A DNA stretch of 18,109 nt from contig CAQKRU010000017.1 of NCBI GenBank assembly GCA_948823415.1, positions 1-18,109 of the forward strand, given 5' to 3'. This stretch comes from an uncultured Eubacteriales bacterium (GTDB lineage: Bacteria; Bacillota; Clostridia; Oscillospirales; Acutalibacteraceae). Of this stretch, positions 1 through 8,064 are shown one piece after another (within the stretch, counting starts at the first letter, position 1; every line of letters starts with the position of its first letter). The notes beneath the pieces are model-generated. The model did no database searches. It saw only the letters and a program-made list of their open reading frames with translations, and was not told the origin of the DNA. The position numbers were made by a program, and so were the translations under genes.

Positions 1-169
1 CAACAACCAAGCTAGCAGTCGTGTTGTTAACTTCCTCAGTCAGCATAACGATTCTATCGTTCAAAAGCCGAGAATAAATGTCATAAGAGCGCTCACCACG
101 GCTGGTTTGCTCCACAACATAAGGCACCAAGCTCATTCTACTAACATTATCGCCCAAATATTTATCCAA
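1..169 (-). CDS. clpP: ATP-dependent Clp protease proteolytic subunit ClpP, N-terminal part (gene runs off the window)
   Basis: ClpP is the serine peptidase that forms tetradecameric barrels and degrades proteins unfolded by ClpX or ClpC in the cytoplasm. Only the first 56 codons are present. The peptide SLVPYVVEQTSRGERSYDIY followed by SRLLNDRIV and EEVNNTTASLVV is the highly conserved ClpP N-terminus; the Ser-His-Asp triad lies beyond the window edge. I chose the TTG at 167-169 because GGAGGGG sits 5 nt upstream. The in-frame ATG at 134-136, which matches the usual mature start, has no comparable site. The TTG start adds 11 residues (MDKYLGDNVSR) ahead of MSLVPYV, similar in length to the processed propeptide of E. 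coli ClpP. The gene lies 78 bp after tig in the same direction, the usual tig-clpP arrangement, with no terminator between them, so cotranscription is likely. Confidence 0.95.
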   Translation of the reverse strand, partial: MDKYLGDNVSRMSLVPYVVEQTSRGERSYDIYSRLLNDRIVMLTEEVNNTTASLVV

Positions 170-174
170 CTAAA

Positions 175-181
175 CCCCTCC
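175..181 (-). promoter_or_regulatory. Ribosome binding site for the clpP TTG start
   Basis: GGAGGGG on the minus strand with a 5-nt spacer to TTG at 169. It decides the start in favour of TTG over the downstream ATG at 136, whose upstream sequence is not purine-rich in the right place. Confidence 0.75.
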
Positions 182-247
182 GTTCAAAAATAAACAGACA
201 TCTTAAATAATTAACAAAATTTAATCGTCTTATTCAAAATAATTAAA

Positions 248-1528
248 TTATTTGCTCACACAGTTCTCGCGCAAAAAGTCCACAGCTTTCTCCGCCGCAA
301 TGTCGCCAAGTAAGTCTTTTTCATTGATAATTTTCTTAATTTGCGCAACATCCATTTTATATTGCTCAGCAAGAGTTTTGTATTTTTCCTCAATTTCCTT
401 AGCAGTAGCCGACAGCCCCTCAAGTTCAGCAATTTTGTCAAGAGCAAGTCTCAGCTTAACCTGGCGCTCGGCCTGAGGCCGAAACTGAGCCTTCAAAGCA
501 GCAGCATCCATTCCAGTATATTTAAGATAAGACTCCAGCGTTAACCCCTGCGCCTTCAGCTTATAAGCAAAGTCATGAATCAAATCCTCAACCTTGTTCT
601 CAAACATAACCTCAGGAATCTCCGCCTGCAAAAGCTCAACTGTCTTGTCAATCATCTGGTCATCGGCATCAATATCAGACTCTTTTTGTTTCAAGTCCTT
701 AAGCTGCTTTTTGATAGACTCCTTGTACTCATCCAAAGTATCAAATTCGCTAACGTCCTTCACAAATTCATCGTCAAGTTCCGGTAATTCTCGGTTCTTA
801 ACCTCATGCAACTTGATTTTAAAAACAGCAGGCTTCCCAGCTAAAGAGGCTTCCTGATAAGATTCCGGGAAAGTAACGTCAATATCAAACTCTTCGCCTT
901 GCTTGTGGCCAACTAATTGATCCTCAAAACCCGGAATAAACTGCCCCTTACCAAGCTCCAAAGTATAATTCTCGGCCTCGCCACCGGCAAAAGGTTCACC
1001 ATCAATAAACCCTTTAAAATCAAAGACAACGATATCTCCACTTTCGGCAACACGGCCATCAACAGTAACTAGCCTAGAATTTCGCTCTCTAACTCGTTCA
1101 ATCTCCTTGTCAACATCCTCTTTAGTGACTCTAACCGACTTGCGCTTAACTTCAATACCCTTATAATTTTCAATCGTAACCTCCGGCTTAACAGTGACAA
1201 CAGCCTTAAAAGCAAACCCATCCTTGCCAGCGTTAATCAAGTCAAAATCGATGTTATCATTGATAACATCTAAACCAGCTTCGTCAATCGCGTCCTGCAA
1301 GGCGCCAGGGTAAACATCTTTTATAGCGTCCTCGTAAAAAACATTTTCGCCATAATATTTCTCAATAAAAGCCCGTGGGGCCTTACCTTTTCTAAAACCA
1401 GGGATCGAAATCCGTTTAACATTCCTCTTAAAGACTTTATCAACAGCGTTAGAAAAATCCTCTGCGCTAACTTCAACCTCTAATTCATAGCGATTTTGCT
1501 CAACTTTGTTCGACGTTTTTAAACTCAT
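248..1528 (-). CDS. tig: Trigger factor (ribosome-associated chaperone, peptidyl-prolyl isomerase)
   Basis: Trigger factor docks on ribosomal protein uL23 at the exit tunnel and shields nascent chains in the cytoplasm. The 426-residue protein has the expected length and domain order. The N-terminal ribosome-binding domain carries the signature GFRKGKAP at residues 44-51. An FKBP-type isomerase domain spans about 162-244 (GDIVVFDFKGFIDGEPFAGG, then GQFIPGFEDQLVG), and a long helical C-terminal chaperone domain runs from about 250 to 426. The ATG start has GGGAGG 6 nt upstream. A TATAAT box with an upstream TGG lies in front, so the gene probably has its own promoter even though it follows the metallophosphoesterase by only 84 bp. 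An AT-only palindrome overlaps the stop codon but has no GC stem and is not a convincing terminator, so transcription probably continues into clpP. Confidence 0.98.
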   Translation of the reverse strand: MSLKTSNKVEQNRYELEVEVSAEDFSNAVDKVFKRNVKRISIPGFRKGKAPRAFIEKYYGENVFYEDAIKDVYPGALQDAIDEAGLDVINDNIDFDLINAGKDGFAFKAVVTVKPEVTIENYKGIEVKRKSVRVTKEDVDKEIERVRERNSRLVTVDGRVAESGDIVVFDFKGFIDGEPFAGGEAENYTLELGKGQFIPGFEDQLVGHKQGEEFDIDVTFPESYQEASLAGKPAVFKIKLHEVKNRELPELDDEFVKDVSEFDTLDEYKESIKKQLKDLKQKESDIDADDQMIDKTVELLQAEIPEVMFENKVEDLIHDFAYKLKAQGLTLESYLKYTGMDAAALKAQFRPQAERQVKLRLALDKIAELEGLSATAKEIEEKYKTLAEQYKMDVAQIKKIINEKDLLGDIAAEKAVDFLRENCVSK

Positions 1529-1563
1529 TATTATCCTCCCAAAAAATGCAGATATCTCTATTA

Positions 1564-1592
1564 ATTATACCACAAAAAAAATAAAATTTCTA
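1564..1592 (-). promoter_or_regulatory. Probable sigma-A promoter for tig(-clpP), extended -10 type
   Basis: On the minus strand a perfect TATAAT (1564-1569) is preceded by TGG, giving the TGn extended -10 form. TAGAAA (1587-1592, 4 of 6 matches to TTGACA) lies 17 nt upstream. The start of transcription would fall about 30 nt before the tig ATG. Identified by eye only. Confidence 0.65.
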
Positions 1593-1612
1593 CACTTTTT
1601 TAAAATAAATCC

Positions 1613-2302
1613 TCACGAAACCAAAACGGGCGAAAAGCCGACCTGGTCGCAAGATATCATATGAAAATCGATGCCTTTATATAAGCCAATGACGGCCTTT
1701 TTGGCGATGCGCTTGCCGTGAATATGGCCATAGTAGCACTTTTTTATATTGTGCTTGCGCAAAACATCAATTATCTCGGTGCATTCATAGCCAGAGAACA
1801 CCGGCGGATAGTGCAAAAAGGCGATAATTTCGCAGTTATATTTTTGGGCTTGCTCAATAGAAAGCGTAAGGCGGCCAACTTCGCGGTTCAAAATCTTGAT
1901 ATCCTCCTGCGAGCTGCAGTCATACGACCATCCCCTAGTCCCGCAAATCGCAAAATCGCCCACAACTGCGGCCGAATTAAATAATATTGAAATCGAATTA
2001 AAATTATTCGCAAAAAGATAATCCTCTATCTTCTTACGTGTAGTCCACCAATAGTCGTGGTTCCCTTTCAAAAATATCTTTTTTCCGGGCAGTGATTCAA
2101 TAAATGTAAAATCCTCAAAAGTCTCATTTAACCGCATCGCCCAAGAGATATCTCCGGCAACAACCACCGTGTCATCGGCCTTTACGGTGCTTTCCCAGTT
2201 CTTTTTAAGGCGCTCAACGTAATTGTCCCACCCGCCAAAAATGTCCATCGGCTTATTCGTGCCTAAGGACAAGTGCAAATCCGCTATCGCGTAAAGCGAC
2301 AT
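1613..2302 (-). CDS. Calcineurin-like metallophosphoesterase (predicted phosphohydrolase, COG1768-like)
   Basis: A 229-residue predicted cytoplasmic phosphoesterase with a two-metal centre; its natural substrate cannot be read from sequence. All family motifs are present: ADLHL (D8, H10), GDISW (D51), GNHDYWW (N81, H82), FLHYPP (H164) and GHIHG (H193, H195). The reading frame stays open to 2323, but I take the ATG at 2300-2302. GGGAGG stands 8 nt before it and the protein then begins MSLYAIADLHL, with the first metal motif close to the N-terminus as is normal for the family. It starts 33 bp after the M19 peptidase stop, in the same direction, so it is probably part of the rbgA-rnhB-yraN transcript. 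The short overall length and the DYWW after GNH resemble the stand-alone COG1768 group rather than MutT-like or SbcD nucleases; that assignment is from memory. Confidence 0.9.
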   Translation of the reverse strand: MSLYAIADLHLSLGTNKPMDIFGGWDNYVERLKKNWESTVKADDTVVVAGDISWAMRLNETFEDFTFIESLPGKKIFLKGNHDYWWTTRKKIEDYLFANNFNSISILFNSAAVVGDFAICGTRGWSYDCSSQEDIKILNREVGRLTLSIEQAQKYNCEIIAFLHYPPVFSGYECTEIIDVLRKHNIKKCYYGHIHGKRIAKKAVIGLYKGIDFHMISCDQVGFSPVLVS

Positions 2303-2335
2303 CCCGCAAACCTCCCAAATCAACCTCAGTTTAGC

Positions 2336-3268
2336 CTAGCCCAGGCGCGCAAAAAAGTCAAACGCGTTGTTAAAAAATATGTCCTCAACCAGGTCCTCGC
2401 TGTAATTATGCTTCAAAAAAAGCTCATAAAGAACGTCCATGCGCTCAACGCAGGGCACATCGCTGATAACATCTGCGCCGTCGAAGTCCGTCCCCAAGCA
2501 AATGACCTTTTCTCCGCCCAGTGCCAAAAAATGCTCGGCGTGACGTAAAATGTCATAACCACTAGCAGAGTCGCCATCCGAGAGAAACTGTCTAGCAAAA
2601 TTAAGGCCAACCAGCCCCCCGCGGACCTTAATAACGCTAAATTGCTCGTCAGTCAGGTTCCTCCTATGTAGACAAACCGCGCGAGAATTCGAATGGCTGG
2701 CAACAAGCGGGGCATCCACAGCACTTGCAACGTCATAAAAGAGAGTATCACTCGCGTGAGAGATATCAATAGCGATAGAAAGCTCAGCCATACGCCGAAC
2801 AACGTCCTTTCCAAATTCAGTGATCCCGTCGTTTGGGGCCTTAGCCAAAGAACCGCCACCAATCTCGCAACTGCCGTTCCAAGTAAGCGTCATCATCTTA
2901 ACGCCGCAGTCATGCAGATAATCAAGGTTCCGGATGTCTCCAGCCAGCGCAGCTCCGCCCTCCACGGTCAAAATCGCCGCGCACTTGTGAGTATCCACCG
3001 CGTTTTTTATGTCGTCAGCATTTTTACATTTGCAGATAAGCCCCGAATTCTCCTGAATTTCCCGATCAAACAGCTGATTTGCGCGTTTAAAAAGAGAAAT
3101 CGCCGCATCCCCACGGTATTCATCCGGGATCCAAACCGCAAAACACTGCGCCCAAGCCTCATATTTACGGCCGCGCAAAACCGAAAGCTGATAATCATTG
3201 TCAACAATCCCGCCGTTCTCGTCGAGCGCGCGAAGCAGCGTGTCGCAGTGCAAGTCAAAAAGTTTCAA
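2336..3268 (-). CDS. Membrane-dipeptidase-like zinc peptidase, family M19
   Basis: A dipeptidase of the M19 (renal dipeptidase) family, a TIM-barrel with two zinc ions that cleaves dipeptides. In bacteria it probably serves peptide salvage in the cytoplasm, since no signal peptide is visible. In the 310-residue form the zinc ligands are visible in order: FDLHCDTL (H7, D9), TVEGG (E103, bridging glutamate), ISHASD (H171), ASHSNSR (H192) and GTDFDG (D261 or D263). The MTLTWN strand before the second half is also typical. The frame is open to an ATG at 3292. I prefer the TTG at 3266-3268 because AAGGAG is 9 nt upstream and the product then starts MKLFDLHCD, directly at the metal motif. With this start the gene overlaps the 3' end of yraN by 14 bp, suggesting translational coupling. 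Confidence 0.92.
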   Translation of the reverse strand: MKLFDLHCDTLLRALDENGGIVDNDYQLSVLRGRKYEAWAQCFAVWIPDEYRGDAAISLFKRANQLFDREIQENSGLICKCKNADDIKNAVDTHKCAAILTVEGGAALAGDIRNLDYLHDCGVKMMTLTWNGSCEIGGGSLAKAPNDGITEFGKDVVRRMAELSIAIDISHASDTLFYDVASAVDAPLVASHSNSRAVCLHRRNLTDEQFSVIKVRGGLVGLNFARQFLSDGDSASGYDILRHAEHFLALGGEKVICLGTDFDGADVISDVPCVERMDVLYELFLKHNYSEDLVEDIFFNNAFDFFARLG

Positions 3269-3644
3269 AAAAGTCAACTCCTTCAAAGGCATTTTCTATG
3301 TGATCGACCGTATAATCGCATCGGCCAAGTTTTTTATCAAACAAAACCGCGATTACATCAAAGCGAGGCTGCAACCCCGCACCAGTCTGCGACAGATACA
3401 TCATCGCAGTTTTTATGATTTTTTTCTGTTTGATCGTGTCAACAGCCTCAGCAGCGATAAATGGCGTCCCCGCGCGCCGGGTCTTCACCTCAACAAATAC
3501 AATGCAATCTCCCTTTTCAGCAATAATGTCAATTTCCCCGTACCTGATGCGGTAGTTTCGGCCAAGAATCTTGTATCCGCGACTTTCAAGGTAGCAAACA
3601 GCAACATCCTCGCCCTTCTTCCCCATCTTCAAGCTGTCAAACAT
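3255..3644 (-). CDS. yraN: YraN family protein (UPF0102, predicted endonuclease fold)
   Basis: A 129-residue member of the UPF0102/YraN family, which has a Holliday-junction-resolvase-like nuclease fold. Its cellular role is not settled. The family core is visible: GKKGEDVAVCYLESRGY at residues 9-25, RNYR, then GEIDIIA (E37, D39) and VFVEVKTRR (E52, K54), which together form the PD-(D/E)XK-like metal site. The ATG lies 3 nt after the rnhB stop, with GGTGAG, part of the rnhB stop region, serving as its ribosome binding site. The 3' end overlaps the M19 peptidase gene. rnhB followed by yraN is a common pair in Clostridia and other bacteria, consistent with a link to nucleic-acid housekeeping. 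Confidence 0.95.
   Translation of the reverse strand: MFDSLKMGKKGEDVAVCYLESRGYKILGRNYRIRYGEIDIIAEKGDCIVFVEVKTRRAGTPFIAAEAVDTIKQKKIIKTAMMYLSQTGAGLQPRFDVIAVLFDKKLGRCDYTVDHIENAFEGVDFFETF
3278..3283 (-). promoter_or_regulatory. Ribosome binding site for the M19 dipeptidase TTG start
   Basis: AAGGAG on the minus strand, inside the end of yraN, 9 nt before TTG at 3268. It favours this TTG over the ATG at 3292, which has no good site of its own. Confidence 0.6.
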
Positions 3645-3647
3645 GCG

Positions 3648-4271
3648 TCACTCACCCAAAATCTTTTTCAAAAAGCTCTTCCTATGTACATCCGCCGGGC
3701 CGTGCCTTTTGATGGCCTCAACATGCATTTTTGTGCCGTAGCCCTTGTGCTTTTCAAATCCATAATCCGGGTATTTCTCGCTTAACTTTTTCATCCGCCT
3801 GTCGCGCTCAACCTTAGCCAAGATAGACGCCGCCGCAATCGACACCGACAAAGAGTCTCCTTTAACTATCGTCTTTGTAGGCAGCCCTAAGGCCGGGGCC
3901 CTGTTGCCATCAACGAGCACAAGGTCTGGCCGCAAGCTTAAGCCGTCCACAGCGCGCTTCATCGCAAGAAATGTTGCATTCAAAATGTTAACCTCGTCGA
4001 TTTCTTTTTCCGTTGCAAAAGCCACGTTAAACGCGACCGCAAGCGATTTTATCTCGTCGTATAAGGCTTCTCGCTTCTTTTCGCTAAGCTTTTTAGAGTC
4101 ATCAATGCCCTCAATGGCCAGCCCCTGCGGCAAAATGACAGCAGCCACAAAAACAGGTCCGGCCAAAGGTCCTCTGCCAGCTTCGTCCACGCCACAAACC
4201 GCGTTATATCCGTTGTTTTGAGCTTCTCTTTCGTATAAAAGCCAGTCTTTCTCGATTTTCGTCTTCATCAA
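3648..4271 (-). CDS. rnhB: Ribonuclease HII
   Basis: RNase HII cuts RNA in RNA-DNA hybrids and single ribonucleotides embedded in duplex DNA. The 207-residue protein contains the signature GVDEAGRGPLAGPV with catalytic D29 and E30. It also has LVLVDGN with D121 and ASILAKVERDR with D157, plus YPDYGFEKHKGYGTK, which is diagnostic of the HII type. The start is uncertain: TTG at 4269-4271 is immediately followed by ATG at 4266-4268. The nearest Shine-Dalgarno-like stretch (AGGGG) is 11 nt from the TTG and 14 nt from the ATG, so spacing slightly favours TTG; the difference is one residue. It follows rbgA by 26 bp, and the yraN ATG comes 3 nt after its stop codon. Confidence 0.97.
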   Translation of the reverse strand: MMKTKIEKDWLLYEREAQNNGYNAVCGVDEAGRGPLAGPVFVAAVILPQGLAIEGIDDSKKLSEKKREALYDEIKSLAVAFNVAFATEKEIDEVNILNATFLAMKRAVDGLSLRPDLVLVDGNRAPALGLPTKTIVKGDSLSVSIAAASILAKVERDRRMKKLSEKYPDYGFEKHKGYGTKMHVEAIKRHGPADVHRKSFLKKILGE

Positions 4272-4297
4272 AATTTATTAAACCCCTAAAATCAAAG

Positions 4298-5155
4298 TTA
4301 ATCCAGCGTTATTCGGCCTAGCTTCGCCGCCCGAAATTCGTCTAAGACCATTATAGCGGCTCGTTCGGTGTCAACTTTTCCGCCAGAAAGTAGCATTCCG
4401 CGCTTTTTCGCAATAACCTCCAAAACCTCTAGCCCGGACTTTCCCACTACGCAGCTGTTTTCAAGTTTATATCTCTTGACCAAATTTTTCGCATAGTCCG
4501 CCGCCAAACACGTTAAAAGCCTGGCCGCAAGCTGCTCTACGTCCAAAACGTTATCTTTGATTGCGCCGGTAAACGCCAATTTTTCTGCTACGAGCATATC
4601 GTCAAATTTGGGCCACAAAATACCCGGAGTATCGAGCAATTCAACATCCTTAGATATGGAAAACCACTGGTTGCCCATCGTAACGCCAGGTCTGTCTTCA
4701 ACCTTCGCCTTTTTGCCGCCAGATAGGCGATTAATAAAAGAAGACTTCCCCACATTCGGGATCCCAACGATCATTACGCGCACACTCTTGTTGAGGCCTT
4801 TGTGCGAAGCTCGTTCCAGCTGGTCTTTAAGAATACTCTTAACGGTCGGCACAAACAAATTAACGCCCTTACCCGACTTGCAGTCAACCAAAATCGCAGT
4901 GATACCCTGCTTTTTGTAATAATCAAGCCAAATTCGGTTTTTTTGAGGGTCCGCAATGTCCGACTTGTTCAAAATAATAATCCTTGGCTTATTCAAAACC
5001 AACGCATCAATGTCGGGGTTTCTGCTACTCTGCGGAATCCTGGCATCAACGATCTCGGCAACAATGTCTATAAGCTTTAAATTTTCTGCGATTTTCCGTC
5101 TAGTCTTCGTCATATGGCCAGGGAACCACTGAATCGTCTGCATCCCGTCACTCAT
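4298..5155 (-). CDS. rbgA: Ribosome biogenesis GTPase RbgA/YlqF
   Basis: A circularly permuted GTPase needed for late assembly of the 50S ribosomal subunit in Gram-positive bacteria. The permuted motif order is clear in the 285-residue product: NKSD (G4, residues 63-66) comes before GIPNVGKSS (G1/Walker A, 131-139), PGVTMG (G2 region, 156-161) and DTPG (G3, 175-178). The N-terminal IQWFPGHMTK is also typical of RbgA. The frame is open to 5200, but I chose the ATG at 5153-5155 because AAAGGAGA lies 8-9 nt upstream and the protein then begins MSDGMQTIQWFPGHM as in relatives. It heads the minus-strand block; a TGGTATATT extended -10 box lies in front of it, next to the terminator of the preceding gene. 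The neighbour rnhB follows it in many Firmicutes. Confidence 0.97.
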   Translation of the reverse strand: MSDGMQTIQWFPGHMTKTRRKIAENLKLIDIVAEIVDARIPQSSRNPDIDALVLNKPRIIILNKSDIADPQKNRIWLDYYKKQGITAILVDCKSGKGVNLFVPTVKSILKDQLERASHKGLNKSVRVMIVGIPNVGKSSFINRLSGGKKAKVEDRPGVTMGNQWFSISKDVELLDTPGILWPKFDDMLVAEKLAFTGAIKDNVLDVEQLAARLLTCLAADYAKNLVKRYKLENSCVVGKSGLEVLEVIAKKRGMLLSGGKVDTERAAIMVLDEFRAAKLGRITLD

Positions 5156-5201
5156 GGCGCGAGTCTCCTTTGCTGAATGTAAAACAAAATGGCTTACCAT
5201 A

Positions 5202-5230
5202 AATATACCATAAAAAAAGAGACTTTATAA
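5202..5230 (-). promoter_or_regulatory. Probable promoter for the rbgA-rnhB-yraN block, extended -10 type
   Basis: TATATT (5202-5207) is preceded by TGG, giving a TGn extended -10 box, with a weak TTATAA at 5225-5230 as -35 after a 17-nt spacer. The weak -35 falls inside the terminator hairpin of the upstream gene. The same TGGTATA core occurs before tig. Identified by eye. Confidence 0.5.
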
Positions 5231-5240
5231 GTCCCTTTTT
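5212..5240 (-). terminator. Intrinsic terminator of the 911-residue secreted protein gene
   Basis: On the minus strand GGGACTT (5235-5229) pairs with AAGTCTC (5225-5219) around a 3-nt ATA loop, followed by a run of seven T and preceded by five A. One pair is G-U; on the plus strand that position becomes an A-C mismatch, so the hairpin favours minus-strand transcripts. It begins about 28 nt after the stop codon at 5268. Confidence 0.8.
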
Positions 5241-5267
5241 GATTTAATCACAACCACGCCCCAATTT

Positions 5268-8003
5268 TTATAGTGAATGCAAGCGATTATAGCTTGGCAC
5301 GTAGCTATATTCAAAATTTAATTGCAACACATCGTCCATAAAGTTAGAGGCTTTAGCGTAATTTTCCTCAGAAGAATCGCCCGAAAAGTCTTTGCAAGCA
5401 CTCAAAAAATTCAAAAAAGCCTCATCAACAGTATTGTTTATATTGTTTAACTTAACATTATTATACATGCACTGCAGCTCGTAGCGCGCGTTGCTCTCGC
5501 TATTACCGATATTCACGAAAAGCTTTTTTAGCTGATCTTCTTGCTCGGTTTTAAAGTCTGACCATAGCTCACTTATGACGCCACATTGATCTGCTCGATC
5601 CTGCAGCCCTTTTGCGATATTATTGAACTTGCTTGCTAAAAATACCAGCGAATTTGTCCCAATCACATTGGAATTTTTATTAACTTCCCCCGCCGTGCTG
5701 GCCGAAGCTAGCCCTGCGCCTAAGTCTTCTGCTTTTAGTGTTTTTATCTCGGTCGCAACTACGCGCTTTAGCACCCAAATTTGGGAACGATTGCAGATGG
5801 TTTCTTCGCCAGGCAAAGGCAAGCTAAAGTTGCTGCATGTTGGCGTTTGAGTGAGCTCAATGGTGATCTGGGCATACTTTTTGGGGATTTTTTTTGCAAG
5901 CTTTTTGTAAAGAGGTTCCTTCGTTTTATAATTGAGATTTTTTAGCATCGGGCAAAATTTTTCGCCCAGCGATTCAACGCCTTTGTTTATCGTCTGCACG
6001 GTCTCGTTGGGCGACTGCGCCAACCTTTTTTGCACTTCGTCGAGAGTTTTTTGAAAAGCCTGCTGGCCGATGATATTGTTGTTGTGCACGGGCAGCTTGA
6101 CGACAAACGTGAGGTCTTTGCTGGTTTCGTCGCCAAATTCAGAGTTGGTCACGTCGTATAAAATTTTTGCGGTTGACTTGCCAATCACAGGGATTTCAAA
6201 ATCGAAGGCACCCTCAATGCCGTAGGACGTGGCTTTGTGAGTTGTAAAAAACTCTGCAGACCGTTTTGTTGGCACTATGGAGCGGGTCAACGCCTGAACC
6301 TTTTCCAGCTCGGATATCTGAAAATACAAGTCGTAAAACAATTTTTGCAATTCTTCGTTATCGCTAAAATCGCAGGCGCCTCTAAGCATGGAAGCTACAG
6401 AGACAGCCGCCTTCAGCATGTTGAGCCGTCCGGTAGCGTTTTGGGACAGCCAGCGTCTCTCTATAGCGTGCTTAAGGCGCTTTGCATCGGCCTTTTCCTT
6501 CTTGGTGGCGTGCTCGTTTGCAATAACGGACAAACACTGATTATACGCAGTTAAGTCGCCCTTCACTCGGCTTGCGAGCGTGGCAATGGCTTGTCCGCTG
6601 GCTTTGTTTAACAGATGAGCTCTGCACTCGATAACAATGGGAAAGTCGGCGGTTTTAAGCTTACTGATTATCTTTTCGGTCGACCCACCGACCGTAGAAG
6701 GCGAGCAGTCCGCATTAATCAGGCTCAAGTAGTTGTGGTACACCAGAGTGGTCGTGTATCCGCCCGTGCCACTAGCTTTGGCGCTGATTCCAGCCTTAGC
6801 GAGCGCCTTTAAATCGGCAGAAAGCCCCGCCGTAGCCTGAACAGTGAATTCTTTGTTTGCCATAGATGCCTTTGTTACCTTGGGCGCGGCTAGTTGGGCG
6901 CTTTGCGACACCACCCCTAAAAGCTTCAAATAAAATTCCATCGACGTCCTAAAGTTCGATAGCACGATCCGCTCGTGGTCTTGCATCTGCCTTCTAGCCT
7001 TTGCGATATCGTTGATTTTGGGGGCGCGTTTATAAATCGTCGAACTAAACTTGGAGTTGCTGTCCAAAAATTGCTCCAAAGAGCGACAGACCAACACTTG
7101 CGCCAACTCAAGTTTGCCATTTAGCGAAAGATCTGCACTTTTAGGTAACCCAAAAGCAACCGATCCACCAAAATTGCCACTTCTGTTGATCCGATAAAAA
7201 TTTTTCTCCGACCCACCTTCGTTTACATTCACTCCAAAGCTGAGTTTCGGCTCCAGCACGCCAGAATTCACATTTAAATTAAGCGCAACTTCGGCAGATG
7301 TGCCCTCACTGCCCATCCGTTTCTCAATTTCTACTCGATTTTCCTCAATAATCCGGCTCGCAAGCGCCCTAGAAACGAGAAGTTCATATGCGTTTTTGGC
7401 AGACGTAATGAAGCCGAGAAATTGGTTGCCGCTTAAGTTAGCGCTCGCCATAGCTTCTTCTGCCGCGGCCAAATAAGATATAATCTGGATCCGCTTAAGC
7501 TGCAAGTCCGAAGCCCCGTCGGTAAGGCAAACTATTATGTCGCCAAAAGTGTTCATCAGGGCCGGACTGTTCAAAATCCCCTTAAAATGGCTATATTTGT
7601 GGCTATCAGCCTTGCTTACGTTTACCAATGCGTCTATGACGCCCAGCAAAGCCTGATCTAAATTGTCACCTTCGAACAAATCTAGTTGGGCGCTACTTGC
7701 ACCGTCAAAATTTGCGTTGTCGCCTATTTTAAACTGGTGCGAGAGAATTGGTGCCAAAATTTGCTTTTCGTCGTGGGCAGCCCTCTTTTGAAGAGGCTCC
7801 CCGTCACTGGCTAAATATGTATTCAAAGCTTTTAGATGGATCGCGTCATCTTGCGTGTACTCTTGACTTTGCTCAGTTTGCGTCTCAATGTTTGGCGCAG
7901 CAGCTGAAAACCTCGCAGGGAAAGACAAATTTAACACAACCACGCCCGAAAAAAATATACTCGCAAATTTTTTGCACAGGACCTTATTCTCAATATTTAA
8001 CAT
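5268..8003 (-). CDS. Predicted secreted protein of unknown function (911 aa)
   Basis: I do not recognise a family. The N-terminus looks like a Sec signal peptide: lysines at 7, 11 and 12, a hydrophobic core FASIFFSGVVVLNLSF, then ARFSAAA with probable cleavage near residue 35. No lipobox, sortase motif or C-terminal anchor is visible. The mature part alternates helical, charged stretches with three glycine-rich, probably beta-forming segments at about residues 238-304, 384-424 and 589-639. The first contains alternating patterns such as LSFGVNVN and SVAFGL; the third contains FDFEIPVIG and LTFVVKLPV. The ATG at 8003 has GGGGGA about 5 nt upstream and a strong promoter before that, and a terminator follows the gene, so it is a single-gene unit. 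It is divergent from the giant Nif11-leader gene. Base composition resembles the housekeeping block more than the AT-rich part of the giant gene. An export or envelope role is inference from the signal peptide only. Confidence 0.85.
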   Translation of the reverse strand: MLNIENKVLCKKFASIFFSGVVVLNLSFPARFSAAAPNIETQTEQSQEYTQDDAIHLKALNTYLASDGEPLQKRAAHDEKQILAPILSHQFKIGDNANFDGASSAQLDLFEGDNLDQALLGVIDALVNVSKADSHKYSHFKGILNSPALMNTFGDIIVCLTDGASDLQLKRIQIISYLAAAEEAMASANLSGNQFLGFITSAKNAYELLVSRALASRIIEENRVEIEKRMGSEGTSAEVALNLNVNSGVLEPKLSFGVNVNEGGSEKNFYRINRSGNFGGSVAFGLPKSADLSLNGKLELAQVLVCRSLEQFLDSNSKFSSTIYKRAPKINDIAKARRQMQDHERIVLSNFRTSMEFYLKLLGVVSQSAQLAAPKVTKASMANKEFTVQATAGLSADLKALAKAGISAKASGTGGYTTTLVYHNYLSLINADCSPSTVGGSTEKIISKLKTADFPIVIECRAHLLNKASGQAIATLASRVKGDLTAYNQCLSVIANEHATKKEKADAKRLKHAIERRWLSQNATGRLNMLKAAVSVASMLRGACDFSDNEELQKLFYDLYFQISELEKVQALTRSIVPTKRSAEFFTTHKATSYGIEGAFDFEIPVIGKSTAKILYDVTNSEFGDETSKDLTFVVKLPVHNNNIIGQQAFQKTLDEVQKRLAQSPNETVQTINKGVESLGEKFCPMLKNLNYKTKEPLYKKLAKKIPKKYAQITIELTQTPTCSNFSLPLPGEETICNRSQIWVLKRVVATEIKTLKAEDLGAGLASASTAGEVNKNSNVIGTNSLVFLASKFNNIAKGLQDRADQCGVISELWSDFKTEQEDQLKKLFVNIGNSESNARYELQCMYNNVKLNNINNTVDEAFLNFLSACKDFSGDSSEENYAKASNFMDDVLQLNFEYSYVPSYNRLHSL

Positions 8004-8036
8004 TTTTATCCCCCATTCATTTGTATTTTTATTAAT

Positions 8037-8064
8037 ATTTTACTGCAAAAATTTTTATTGTCAA
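8037..8064 (-). promoter_or_regulatory. Promoter of the 911-residue secreted protein gene
   Basis: On the minus strand a consensus TTGACA (8059-8064), a 16-nt spacer and TAAAAT (8037-8042). Transcription would start near 8030, giving a short leader of about 27 nt before the ATG at 8003. Confidence 0.7.

Noticed and set aside
236..252. AT-only palindrome overlapping the tig stop codon as a terminator
   Set aside because: No GC pairs and no loop to speak of; not a stable RNA hairpin.
2693..3418. 241-codon plus-strand frame opposite the M19 dipeptidase and yraN
   Set aside because: It spans two well-supported minus-strand genes and has no recognisable domain; an antisense shadow.
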